A stretch of 64,000 nucleotides of DNA from Ancylostoma caninum (Eukaryota > Nematoda > Chromadorea > Rhabditida > Ancylostomatidae), in assembly GCA_037903475.1 (NCBI GenBank), contig JBAJFG010000323.1:1-64000 (forward strand). Reading direction: 5' to 3'. Below, piece after piece: positions 49,548 through 61,324 of the stretch (position 1 is the first letter of the stretch; every line of letters begins with the position of its first letter). Position numbers and translations under genes: made by a program. The notes under the pieces were generated by a model. The model was not told the DNA's origin, searched no databases, and saw only the letters and a list, made by a program, of their open reading frames with translations.

Positions 49548-49627
49548 CTTCAGCTGCTTTTTCTTCTGAAACTCGGTGAAAAACTTTTGTCCAATGTCCA
49601 CCCTATTTTTATCAGATGTGCTTAAAC
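49548..49627 (-). CDS. Hydrophilic exon, joined in phase to 52158-52262
   Basis: The acceptor ATTTTGCAG precedes 49627 and the donor AAG/GTTGGT follows 49548. The 26 codons after the split glycine read LSTSDKNRVDIGQKFFTEFQ, then KKKQLK: a charged, soluble segment. Its phase (two leading bases) fits the phase-1 end of 52262-52158 exactly, giving ...KWTSSP-G-LSTSDKNR. It is probably a cytosolic or extracellular loop of the large minus-strand gene. Confidence 0.65.
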
Positions 49628-52157
49628 CTGCAAAATAACATACCTCTTAGGATTTCGCTCTGCCCACTTTTGCCCTTTGTTTTATGAATTTTAGTGGGGA
49701 AAAGTGGAAATCTATTGACCTTTCCCGGTCAAGAAACTAGTTCACACACGGATATTCCTAGAATAGAAAGCTTCTACTCTCTTGAATATTGGGCAGAAAA
49801 TTCGTGAATTGAATTGGAAAAACAACTAAAAGAAGTTCTTGGAAAAAAATGTCACCGACCCTCTATGTACTTGCGGCCATTTCCATCTCTACCTCGTTTT
49901 ATATTTGCTGATCGTACAAGAATTAAATAGAGCTATGGGTTACGAAATTTCGCACTTGTGTTCGAGACATTTGGATAGTCAACATAAATACAGAGTCATG
50001 GACTTTCCGGAAAAGCACAACAAATAATTGTTGCAAAGTCTTTGACCAAAGACGTTGTTGCCACTTGTCACCCTGTACAGTGGAGAAGCCAAAGCGGCTT
50101 ACCACTATGATTGGCCGGTACGATGAATTGGCCAATCACCGCCTCTAAGTGCAAGGGGCTGCGTGACAAGAGGTACGCTGCTGTTCTGTGATTGGTCGAT
50201 TCATGTGCGCGTCGCGGCTGCAGCCTTCGAGGGTACGAGCAGATCTGCGTGGATTTGGACAAGTTTTCTAAGCTTGAATGGACCAGATGAGCGTTATCAG
50301 AACCCGAAAACACCGGTGTCATTTAGTGCATCGAATTTGAAGAAAGAACCTAAATTTGAAAGGCGTACGAGTGCGGTGCGGTCGCGTCGCGGCGTACGTC
50401 TTGACCGCCACCCAAGTGCAAGGCTCCCTGCCCAAGTCAAATTGTGACCTCGGTGACGGATGCTGCTGAGCAGTCTGCACGAATCCAGTCTAGACCAAGG
50501 AACCTTTCATTACTTACGTTCTGGAGCTTAGCCACAAGAAAAACCACAATGAAACTATCGCTTCACTCTTCACAAAGAAGAGCTAATTGAGAGAATTGTC
50601 GCTCGAGCTTCCAGCTAATCTTAGGAGGGCAACTCTCCGGAGCTTCCTGACGTTTAAACACCGTAAAGGATATGGAAGATGCGCGAAACAAGTTCTGTAG
50701 AACCCAGTAAAACATATTCTTGTTTAAAAAAAAGCGAAGATGGAAGAGAATTACAAAAAAAATGCAGCGATGATAACAGACACCCAGCAAGTTCTAGTGG
50801 AAAACCAGTGGCAGAGCCGGGCGAGTAGCCTGTACAAGAGCGAGTGAGGGCTGTAAAGCAAAAACAAGAGGCAGGGAAGAAAACAATGCAACGCAAAAAG
50901 TAGCAATAGAATGAGTCAGCCAATCGGAGGCGGAGTGAAAAACATAAGATGATAAGAAATAATAGATAAAGTCCCGAAACTATTGAATAAGAAACAAAGA
51001 AGAAAGAAGACAAAACTTAACCCAACGCAACAGTTTTTCTAAAGAATTGCAGAGTAAAAGGACAAGAGCAAGGTGAAGGAGATAAAATTTACACAAGGGA
51101 AAGAAAAAGAGCAAAAGAAAAACAGGAAAAAGTGAACTGGGGGAAAAGTGCAAAGAGACGCAGAAATTCATGTAAAAAGTATGTTGACACAAGTTTCAAG
51201 TGAGCACTTGACTACGTTACGTTACGTACTTACGTTTAGCAGCAAGAAGGTACACACTGACGTGGAATTTCATCGCGGAAATGTTTAACCAACCAGTGAA
51301 GTGGTTAAGAAGTATGGTAAAAACAAGGTCGTAACAGGTTGGTTGTGACTTGAGGACAAGTTCTCAAAAGGTAGTTCACTGAAAAAAAAAAGAAATTAGG
51401 GGTGTAAAGACCTCTCGCTGATCTCTTGCAAATTAAGAAGTAACCTATTTACTCCGAAGCCTTCCAGAGGAATAGGAATACCCATAAAGCATCTGAAGGA
51501 AATGAAATCCATGGGATGTACAGGAAATATGATGCAGGATAAAGACAATAAAAATGACGAAAAAGTCCTGTTCGATGGAAGCAAATTCAAACGACTTCGG
51601 AACAACTTCCCAAGAATTCTGATCCGTATTTCACAAGGGTAGCCTCTAAGTAGGTCAAAAAAATTTTTCTTCAAAATTACTAGAGAGTTCTGAAAAAAAG
51701 AAAAAGAAAAGAGTTAACAGAGCTTCAACAGATACCATGTCTATGTAGAAATGAAGAAGATAGGAGCAGTAACCTCCCAAAAACCCAGAAAATTCAGTAG
51801 CTGCATGCATGAGCGTCCTGACAAAAATTTTCGATTCCCGCATTCGTAGGTTGGACGAGTTGTCCGGGCAATAAGCAGTGAACAGAAATGTGATAGCCTA
51901 CTGATTTAACCCCGTACGGTCAGCTGTTATATACAATGTGAATCCCTTACAATTTAGCCCAAGAAACTTGTCCAATCTGGGTAATTAGGAAGCATCAATG
52001 GCTGCATTCATTAACGTTCCCGAGGACGTTTTAGGCTTCTCGTTTCTCCTAAGTGGGCGAGTCTTCCTGGATAAATGTGATATATTTCGTCAACCCCAAG
52101 ATTACTTGTTACAGTTGGCTGAGAGGAGTTGGTCGGGCAAAGTATATCAATTTTTAC

Positions 52158-52262
52158 CTGGAGAACTCGTCCACTTCTGAACGAAAGGTGGATCACTTCC
52201 TTTCAGGGAATGATCCATGAATCTCGGAGGCAGTGTAAATGATGAAATATTGGGAATATAGC
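52158..52262 (-). CDS. Soluble-segment exon, minus strand
   Basis: The acceptor CTTTGTAG precedes 52262 and the donor CCAG/GTAAAA follows 52158, both strong. The 34 codons read YIPNISSFTLPPRFMDHSLK, GSDPPFVQKWTSSP. The exon begins with two bases of a split codon. No family recognised. Directly upstream (52320-52410) a hydrophobic frame (FVAVVLGVGLWVLGAVLEAI) might be another exon but lacks a compatible donor. Confidence 0.65.
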
Positions 52263-53379
52263 CTACAAAGTAAAGCAAACAGAAAAATATCAGCGAATTG
52301 CTTCGAGCACCGCCCCGAGCACCCACAGTCCAACCCCCAGGACAACTGCCACAAATGACGATATCCCACAGGAGCTACCTCATTAAAAACATCCGAAAAG
52401 CCAGCCGACAACCGGCACGTGAGCAGGTTTTGAAGCGATCTCGCCCCGATTCTCTCATAACACGCATGTCATATCTCAACAGCGGCGGACTTTGAGTGAT
52501 TGATGACGTCACAATAACACTCAATCCATCGCCGAAAATGAAACGCACAGCACTCGAAATCGTGTGCTGCACTTGGTGTAAATGCACAGCTAGTTTTTTT
52601 TTCCACGACCAGGCTCAATAAATAGAAATTGTTTGAACAAGTATAGGTCGCAGCTGCGGCGATTCGGATTGACGAGTTGAACCACAAAAGGAGAGCGTCA
52701 GAAATTTGCGGAGAATTCCAGGTTCCAGAGAAATTCTCTCCTATGGATGAAACGATGAGCAAATGTCAGAAGTTGAGCAAGGATTTGCCCAGAATCTCCC
52801 AGAACCTATGCAGACATGGAAATAGAAACCGAAATGACATAATCTTGCCATATATGTGGTTTCGCGTACCGTAACCACAGCAGAAATTTGAGAAAACGCC
52901 AAATCTAAACTGGCTGCTCCCCTAGAGAGATAAACTTTAATGCTACCATGAGATAAACAATGATAAAAGTGCAATAAACTATGATTAAATAAACGTATAG
53001 GAAGACCGAGAAGCATGGATTGTAGCGCTGAGAGCCTATAAAAAGTAAGAAAAGCTGCTAGTTGGGGAGAACTGGGATACGCAAGGGAGGCCTCTCCTAA
53101 TGCTATCTCCTAAGCCAGGAAAAAAGAGATAGAAAGATTAGAAATTACCCCTAGAAACCCCTCAACCGGTTGAAAAAACACTGGGGAAGAGCTGAGGATA
53201 AATATGTCCTTGGACTTTAGTAAGGAGATAGAGAATTAGTAAGGGGATAGAGAAGCATTCGAGTAACTGGTAGGAGTAACTAAATGGTAGCAGCAGAATG
53301 AAGGACTGAGAAGAGGAGATTGGATCAGATTCATTATTCAATTAGGAGATCCATGGTCAAAGTGTGAAGTACCTAAATT

Positions 53380-53500
53380 TACCCCTTAACCGGCACCCAC
53401 CAACATGTTTACCCATGTCCAGCCATGTTTTCCGTAGCCAGCTGCTACCCATGGGTGGTGATATGTATGAAATTACCTTACTTTTCAATGATGCATGCAG
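53380..53500. repeat. Dispersed repeat copy
   Basis: It has CACCAACATGTTTACCCATG, AGCTGCTACCCATGGGTGG and TCAATGATGCATGCAGG, matching the family modules in reverse order relative to 29.3 kb. Confidence 0.6.
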
Positions 53501-54221
53501 GTTGTTTAGACAGTCCAAAACTGTGGTAGCCATACTCTGGTACGATTTGGCCCTGGCCCATGTTTCGCTTACTGCGACATGGGAGGTGACTTTGATTTCC
53601 GGAAGCGTCGCACTGAATTTTGAAACAATTCCTACAGGCAATTTTGCGGGCCGTACTATTAATTTACTGAACTGACTATGACTAGCGATGCTGGGCTGTG
53701 GTAGCTGGCACAATTAAACTCGGAACTCTTCTATGAATGTAGGTTTTCCTCTGCGCCGGTTAACATAGATTCTCAGGGTGGGATCCACGAACCTATGAGG
53801 GCAGGAGATATTCTTGTTCAGATTCGTGAGGCACAACGAATTTTATTCAAGAAATTCGCGTATTGTGGTCTTCAGAAAGGCCGCAATCTTCCAGGAAACT
53901 TTCTTACCGCTGTGGGGTAAATTACCGTATGCTAAGCTCACTCAATGAAAACGGAGAAAGCTGTTTTCAGAACTGCAGGGCAAGATTGCGCGACGCATCT
54001 CTAGGAAGCGGAACGAGAAAAAAATGACGTGTTTTTTAGAAAGTCCAGAAAATGAAAAGGAAAAACATCCTTATTGCACGAGTCTTCAAAGTGTTGAACC
54101 AACCATAATTACAAAACGCTCAACTTACGGCATATGTACGTGAACGCCGCGAAAAGTAACCTCTAAGAATTTCCCTCATAAAAACCCCGAAGAAGGGGAT
54201 TTACCACGAGTATGCACATAC

Positions 54222-54391
54222 TTGAGCAAAGAAATTCGGGCAATGCAGCGAAAAACCAGAAAAAGCACATGTCACTTCCTGTCTTGAGTAAACGCTCTCG
54301 GCGGAAAGGTCAAAGGTATTAGACAAGTCTGGGGGATTTGTGGCAATTTGGGCAGCGATTAAGCACCGACAAACGAGAGTGCCACCCTTCT
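54222..54391 (-). CDS. Cysteine-bearing soluble exon, minus strand
   Basis: The acceptor is a T-rich tract ending TTTGCAAG at 54392. The donor CAA/GTATGT at 54222 is good. The 56 codons start KGGTLVCRCLIAAQIATNPP and end EVTCAFSGFSLHCPNFFAQ, with five cysteines. No family recognised. If not spliced, the frame stops at 54201. It is probably part of the same minus-strand gene set as 52.2 and 56.5 kb. Confidence 0.5.
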
Positions 54392-56502
54392 CTTGCAAAA
54401 AAAAAACATAAGAATTGTTTATAATTGATGATTTGCTACGAAAAAGAAGCGAGGAGGAACTGAGCTCTGCAATAAACTGAACATTGAGCTCGGAATTCAT
54501 CCAGAATTCTTGTGATGGTTTACTCTTCGGATCCCAGCGCTCCTAAGAAGCTACCTTCGTGCGTTACTGGCTCTATAAAAATCGACAACTTCGCATAAAC
54601 GACAGAAAATCGGAAAACTACAAAAATCACTGGAGAAAGCAGTGGGGAATAGGGCACATGCCTCCATACTCGTATTTCTCAGCAAAGTTTAAAAGATCTT
54701 GGAGGTCTACCACAGTCACATCAATGACGAAAATAACGAATAAAATTGGAAAGCAACATTGGCCCAGTGAATTCCAAGTTAGAAACCGGTATGGGCGTGG
54801 CAATGTTCCCACGAAAGACTTTTGGCTGTCACATTGTCAGAAATTGCAGTTTTTCCCCACGATGCAAAGCCTGCAGCTAGCCAGACTGTCGCCAGCTTCA
54901 AATTTCTCGAAACCTATTCCTTTCCTACGGATGCACAAAACTAGTGGACACTGAAGCTGCATAGCCCGAAAAACTACGACCGGAAATGATATCAGCGCGG
55001 ACAACTGCCACAGATGCAATCGCAGACTTCTCGCAACGCTCTCATGCAGTGTCCCTAGTGACCAGTACGAGGATTAGGAAAAAGATGAATACGTTGAGCG
55101 GCTGGTTTATTCTTTGAACGGAGAATGGAATTCTCTTGAATCCATCCCGCATGCGTTAGAATCGGTCGTGGACCATTTCCTAGGAAAGTTTTACTGCTCT
55201 AAGGACAGCATCTATCATCATTTAAATCTATAAATCCATCATCATCTAAATCTAGAAAATTGAAAATTTAGAGCAATTAGTACTTCACTTCAGTGAATTA
55301 TTCGTTTGTCAACAATGGATCCAATATATGATTCCCAAACAAGAGCAAATAAATTCACCCAGGGAAATTTACCACCGGAAGGCCGCAACAAATGCAAGAA
55401 AACATCAATTTTACTCGGAAATCCATGGATGAAAAATTTCTGTAACTGCAGTTCTCATAAGAATGCTCATCGATCTCGCTCTAGGACCTAACCATGAATT
55501 TTCCTGGAGAGGTTAAAAGTTACCCAAAAAATGCGGAATCCCGAGCAACTCCTCGCAGTGGACAGAAGAAAGTGTGGGGAAATATACGCACCTAAGTGTA
55601 TGCAGCAGTTCTTGACCGAGAAACTAGTTCATTTTGAAGCACCAAGAAGGATATAATCCTTCTTCGGGAAGATTCATGAATCTCTACCCTACAGGAGATC
55701 ACTGCCAGCAGAATGGCCAATTGTGGCACGTACGACAGTGCCTACATTCGCTGAAAGTCACGTTCCTACAGACATTTTTCTATATTCCCTATCTCCCTGA
55801 TATGTCACCAATTATCCCTTCTCGTAGTCAGATGAGTTAAACGACTTCCAGTTCAATTCACCCAAAAACTTACCCAACAAACCGTCATGTCGTCAATCAA
55901 TGGTAGCCGAAAACTTTTCGGAAAGAAATAACCAGCTTTGGGGGAAAAGGCTGGTGGGTAAAGTTGGACGAAGGAAAAATAGGGGATTTATGGGTAGTAG
56001 GAGAAGCGCAAGCAGTTTCTGACTTCACGAACGGGGTAGTAGGTTATTGCAAATATCCAGACACCACAGGAAAGGAGAGGGTTCCATGAACCACAAGAAA
56101 AAGCGTCATCAGGAGAAAAAGGGCTTTCTTAGCTCTATTATGTTAGGATGCCCTTTTTTTCTGGAAAATAGTGACGCACTAATTCATATTATTAGCAACA
56201 GCAATGGTAGTATGTGGTACCAGAAGTGACACCAGTAAATCCGGTGGACTGATGCAGCAGCTGCTGCCATCGTCCTCCCATCGAATTCGCTCCGCCTCTC
56301 TCGGAAACTCTATGCATAGTTCATCAGCATAAGCATAATGTAGAGAATCCTTGTTGTGAGAACTAAAAACTAAGGAAAATACATATGAGATGCTTCAGAG
56401 ACCTATTTGAACACCTTAAAAGGGCTTTGCATTGTAATGCACTTAGTTCCACAATGGTTAGATCCTAAGAGTAGCAAGGAACACCGTGCTCACTACACCC
56501 CA

Positions 56503-56761
56503 TTAATGATAGCATGAGATGCTGCTGCTTTCGGAGAAAAAACGACCCGGAGCATCGCCATAAATCCCCCGAAACAAAGGGTTCGTTAAAGGGGCAGTAA
56601 ATAGCCGTGCCACGATTAGCTTGTACTTTCCACAGCACGCACTACATCCTATGGCTAAGAAAGATTTATGAGCACACGACAGCAGCACTTGCCCGACGAC
56701 AAGAGTTTTTGGCACTAAACTGGTTACTAGCGGCTGAATGTGGATTGAAAAAGAGCTATTC
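56503..56761 (-). CDS. Possible terminal (or read-through) exon, minus strand
   Basis: The acceptor TTTATTTTGCAG precedes 56761. It is open for 85 codons to a stop at 56503, beginning NSSFSIHIQPLVTSLVPKTL and containing VVGQVLLSCAHKSFLAIGCS and RLFTAPLTNPLFRGIY. Composition is protein-like and the acceptor is strong. It may be the last exon of the gene whose exons lie at 58.2-59.8 kb, or an internal exon with an undetected donor. The phases between it and 58196 are unresolved. Confidence 0.5.
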
Positions 56762-56939
56762 CTGCAAAATAAACAGATGTTCATAAACTATGCAGTGCTT
56801 TTGTAATCATAGAAAAGCTTCTGTTCGTTGGCTTGGAGTCCCGATTCTTCCAGAAAATTGAGACTCTTGGGAATAAATGATGAATAAGAAAGAAAACGAT
56901 GGAGAAAACTTGGGAAAGCGAGGATATGAGAGCCTGGAT

Positions 56940-57040
56940 GCAGGCTTGAGATTACCCAAGGTAAACTTGTTGACGATAGCGTTCACGATGGGTAAATTTG
57001 TGTGGTGTTAGCACGTTTACCCTGGGTAAGCATGCTGCCT
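56940..57040. repeat. Dispersed repeat copy
   Basis: GAGATTACCCAAGGTAAACT and CACGTTTACCCTGGGTAAGC flank a short GATGGGTAAATTTG centre, giving a small inverted pair of the family core. Confidence 0.6.
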
Positions 57041-58195
57041 GGAGGCTACAATCACTGATGAAAAGCTCTTAGAAGAAGCGAGCTTTCAGGAAAATCTATC
57101 GTCAAGCATTTTATTTTAGACAAAAACATAATGGATTCCATATGTTTGTAAACAACAGATGTTTTACATTAGCCATACCAAGCATAAGTTTTACCAAATC
57201 CAGAAAAAAGAAGCACAAGACAGCTCGTCCGTGGTTCATCACTGTTGGTGTACAGTTGCGAGTAAATAATATGGTACGTCGAAATTCTTCGAATACCTTT
57301 CATAGTTCTGACACCATGACAATAGTGGAACCAAATTATGAGTCATAATCATTTTAAAAACAGTCATAATCATTTTAAAAACAAACTATATAATCACTGA
57401 AAATCCTCAGAAACATTTCAAGATCTAGGAAAATATGAGCTGGTAAAATGCTTATGGAACGCTGCTATTGGTTACCATCAACCTGTTCCCCCATTCCTCA
57501 ACTTCGTGAATACTGCGTATTTGCGACGAGGTTTCGAGAAAAACACTCGCGAAATTTTCAAATCCAGCAAAAAGAAGGGTATTGCACCGAAGCTTCGGTA
57601 TAGTGGGGACCGGAAATATGTTCACACATTTGAGACACGTATTCTGACCGTCTTCGTTAATTTTTGCGATTTACAGCTTACTTTAACTCCTCTATACTTT
57701 ATAGAAAATACTCCGTTAAAGGAAGTTTGATCTCAAAATGAGAAGAACAATAAAGTTTAGGGAATTCTGCCAGCTACGAGGTAACAATTAAAGCCTGATA
57801 ATGAGGAAAAAAGAGCCGATGTTCCCCTTATCACCCCAGAAGGATTCAATATTTTATGACTTCATCTTCTTATAATTCATGACAACTTTTGAAGGTTTAA
57901 AATTTACAAAAACTGAAATTTTTTCAACGCATGTGCCCTAAAACGAAGAGTATTCAATAGTTAAGAGAGCCAGCCTTTTTCGAAGAAGTGCTTCAACAAA
58001 CAAATCTCTAAATACAACATATAACTAAAAGGGGGCTCATAAACCGATCATTCACTGTATTTTCTGCATGTCACCTCCAGAAACAACCCCAAGCTGAGTT
58101 AGAAAAAAAAAGAATTCAAGGCTAATCCAACATGAAATGCAGATCAGAAGCGATTGAAAGACAATAAACGAATCTCAGCGAGCAACTACGACGAC

Positions 58196-59816
58196 CAGCT
58201 GGCAGCAATAAACCCCCATCGTGTCTGGCAGAGATTTCAGCAGACAAACGGACAGCATCCAGCAGGGCTATGCTTTCCGTCGCTCCAGAAACAACCACGA
58301 AGTGAAAACCTACAAATTATCGGCAAACAACTTCAAAGCAACACCAAGAGGCCAAGGGGCTTGGAATCCATGAAAAACAAAATCAGCAACAGGTGCATGT
58401 GACTCGCTGAGAAGTGAGCACGCAGAACAGGTGGCGCTGCACTCGGGCGCCCAGGACTACTCGGCTGGGACAAGGGCTTTGCCGCATTAAACTGATGATT
58501 GGGGTTGAGTGAGACTCGATCACAGCGCCCCACTCTGAACATCGGTATCGGAGTGTAATAAAACCCACGTAGTTGCATATTTTGAGAAAGCAGATGGAAT
58601 TTTGCAGAAAGCATCCATATACATTCAGGTATTGGATAGCTTAGCTGTAAAATGCAGCGACTTTGAATGAACCAATCATGCCAAAGAAGCCCCGCCCCTG
58701 TTCTTCTCTGACCAAGTGTCAAGTAAAGTTTTTACATTTTTGAAGCAGATTAAACAGGAAAACGGCAAAAATATGAAAAAAAAAATAAAATGGAAGGTTA
58801 GCGAGTCATACAAAATCAAATTCACAACTAACTAAAGCCTCCCATGAATAGAACCATTTGTTTGCTGGTCACACCCCAATTCCAGTCGAACACTTTTTTT
58901 GTGAATAGGTGTCAAGGATGAGTGTAATTCCGATTAACGTGCTCTTCCTCCGAAAAAAATCGAAAATAAAATTTGTTCGGACTCTATAATGGTCATTCTG
59001 GCAATTAAAATCGCATCTATTTTCGAAAGCACTGCTAATTTGCACGGTTACGGTAGGTACAGTCTGCACGGTCGCACTGCCGATTTCGCACTGTTCCAGC
59101 ACCTAGGAGTCCTACCAGCCTTCGACTTCCAAAATCCGGATTTCTCCCAGCACTTCCAGTCATCCTTGTCTCCTCACCCTTCCCCCCCCCCCCCCCAAAA
59201 AAAAATCAACCCTCCGTACTGGAAGTTTCTGCAAACTTGCTCAATTGCGCTCAACTTCTAGGACTTGGAAAAAAAATTTGAAAATTAGGCATGAATTCAA
59301 TCCCTTTACTATTGGCAACTAACATTAGAGAAAATTCTAGAGGAACTTTCTAAAGCTACCATAACTAACCAAAGATGGCACTATGGTGCAAAATTGATGC
59401 ATTAAGAAGATTAGGGTCAACATTCCAAATAAAGCCTTTCCGCTGTGAGATTAAAAAGTTCAGCGAAAAAAGTTCTCTGTTTTAAACATTTTAGGCCATG
59501 ATGTAATATGGAAGCACATAGGGGGAATCACACAGCTGCCATGAATTCCCCTCTCCCTCCCTCCCCTCGCCCCTCCACCTTGCGGAGATTCGTAGAGCAT
59601 TTCTGGAATTTTTTTCATTTACAGAAACCTAAAGGATGTATGCACTGAAAACATGAGGTAACAAAGGGAGCACATATGAGTTCTTGAGTTTACAACGCAA
59701 ATCGTCATAAACAAACAAAAAAAACAGAACTGCACGTTGTGAAAACGGATTTTACCTTTACGCAGAGGTAGCGGAACATGGAAAGTATAAATGAAACGAA
59801 AAATTCTTGATATACA
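58196..59816 (-). CDS. Four-exon chain of an unrecognised protein, partial
   Basis: Exons in coding order: 59816-59756 (VYQEFFVSFILSMFRYLCVK, membrane-like), 58644-58569 (LSYPIPECIWMLSAKFHLLS), 58534-58391 (WGAVIESHSTPIISLMRQ, then SRVVLGARVQRHLFCVLTSQ), 58309-58196 (FHFVVVSGATESIALLDAVR). The first two junctions are in phase with good sites (AAG/GTAAAA, TTTTACAG, CTAC/GTGGGT, GATGTTCAG). The third uses a weak GTTGCT donor, and the 58196 donor is weak too. The frame is open and GC-shifted compared with flanks. No known domain recognised. It may be the upstream portion of the big minus-strand membrane gene or a separate gene ending near 56503. Confidence 0.5.
59182..59196 (+). repeat. Poly-C tract (15) followed by poly-A
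   Basis: It is followed directly by about ten A residues. It is the longest G/C homopolymer in the window. Confidence 0.95.
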
Positions 59817-60369
59817 CTGACGTGGGACAATGTTTGGATAACTTGGGTAACGATGCGCCCGCGGCAGCATTAAAGAGAAGAGGCCACGAAAAGCGAGCCT
59901 TGCAACAAAACCCTAGCATCAGCACAAAAGACCACTACCATTGCACTATTGGATCAAAAGAGATTCGTTTTTTTTCCTAATAAAACAAGGCGCTGGAGCA
60001 AAAACTCGTCCCCAGTCCACTTACAGGTGACTCAGTTGCACCTCCAAACCGTCAAAATGATGGAAACTCTAAAATAAAACGCTCTATACAGTGCCCAAGA
60101 CGAGTTTCCACTCACGCTTCAAAAAGAAACCCCTTGGTCAACACGACGCAACATTCCGTTATTTACCTAGCAGGCGCAAACTCGTCCCAAGACGTACTGC
60201 GCACGGTGCGCTGCGTTTTTTCGTCGAAGTTGGACCGCTTTTTTGACGGCTCCACTTCTGCGACCTATTAGTAAACTAGTTCGGTAACGTTCCAACAGTA
60301 ATGGAATAGTAGAGGAAAATAAGTAAGCATGATATCCAGCGTGCTGCTTTGTCTTGCCGCAGGGAAAAC

Positions 60370-60775
60370 ATGCCAGGGCTGAATGCATCATTGAGATTAC
60401 CCGCGACAAACGTGTTAACTTACCCAAATTCACCCTTTACCTGCACTCATCAACATGTTAACCACACTCACCAATATGTTTAGGTGACGTTGTCTATATC
60501 CGGCTGCTAACAACGGGTAATTTCACCCATCGGTGAGAGATTACCCATCCAGTGACCCATCCGGGCCCATATAGGTGGCGTGAGCCTACCTGCAGGGCTC
60601 TCATACTTCATTAGAAAGATGGGTAAACTCATACCCACGCGTGCATCTGGTAGACAACGTCAAATATGGTTAGGCACATTGCATGTTGGTGCTATGTATA
60701 TGGTAAATTTGGGTGCGTGAACACATTTACCACGGGTAATCTCAATGATGCATCCAAATTTAGACACAAATCACC
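60370..60775. repeat. Largest dispersed repeat block of the GGTAATCTCAATGATGCAT family
   Basis: GAATGCATCATTGAGATTAC opens the block and GGTAATCTCAATGATGCATC closes it, so the ends are inverted. Inside are ACGTTGTCTATATCCGGCTG, its partner near 60645, and AACACATTTACCACGGG. At about 400 bp this is the best candidate for a complete element. Confidence 0.75.
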
Positions 60776-61324
60776 TAGGGTTACCTAGGGTTAGCTTGTT
60801 TAGGTAATGCTTTATGTTGCGATATTTATGAGTGTTCTCGGAAAGTATTACACACGATCCTATGATCGATTCAACTCAAATGTTGGCATTATGATTTCGA
60901 ACCTGCATGGTTCTCTTACAGATGTTTTGGCCGAGACTCTGAAATAAAATAACTTAATAAAACAAGAAAATTTGACCTCGAAAAATAGTTTTGGCTAAAA
61001 CAGCTATTAAAAAACTGTACAGATTCTAATTTCCGGGCAAAATTAAGCTTCCTCGCCCTCTTGAAATGGACAAATTCCCCACGAAGTGCACGGAAAAATT
61101 GATATAAACGAATTTCGTGGGATTCAATTATCTCAGCCAGCTACAGCAAGCACTGGTATCAATCCCAGAGCTAGATTGAACTGTAGTGCATAGTTTTTCA
61201 TGGCTAGCGCTGGTTCAGCCCACCGCATACCTCGTTAGGGTTAATTAATTCTCGTTAGTGTGAAATAACTCGAGATAGTGCTGGTGAACTCTGTTGGTCA
61301 TTAGTCCCTAGGTTTATTAAGTCC

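Noticed and set aside
50563..51192. Leu/Phe-rich minus-strand frames
   Set aside because: They come from AAGAAA-rich plus-strand sequence. Unlike the accepted exons they lack paired splice sites and phase continuity.
52320..52410. Hydrophobic frame FVAVVLGVGLWVLGAVLEAI as a terminal exon
   Set aside because: The acceptor (AATGAG) is weak and no in-phase donor connects it to 52262-52158, so it is kept only as a possibility in that entry.
54559..54954. 131-codon plus-strand frame
   Set aside because: No recognisable domain or splice pattern; the minus-strand frames opposite it are equally plausible, so neither is called.
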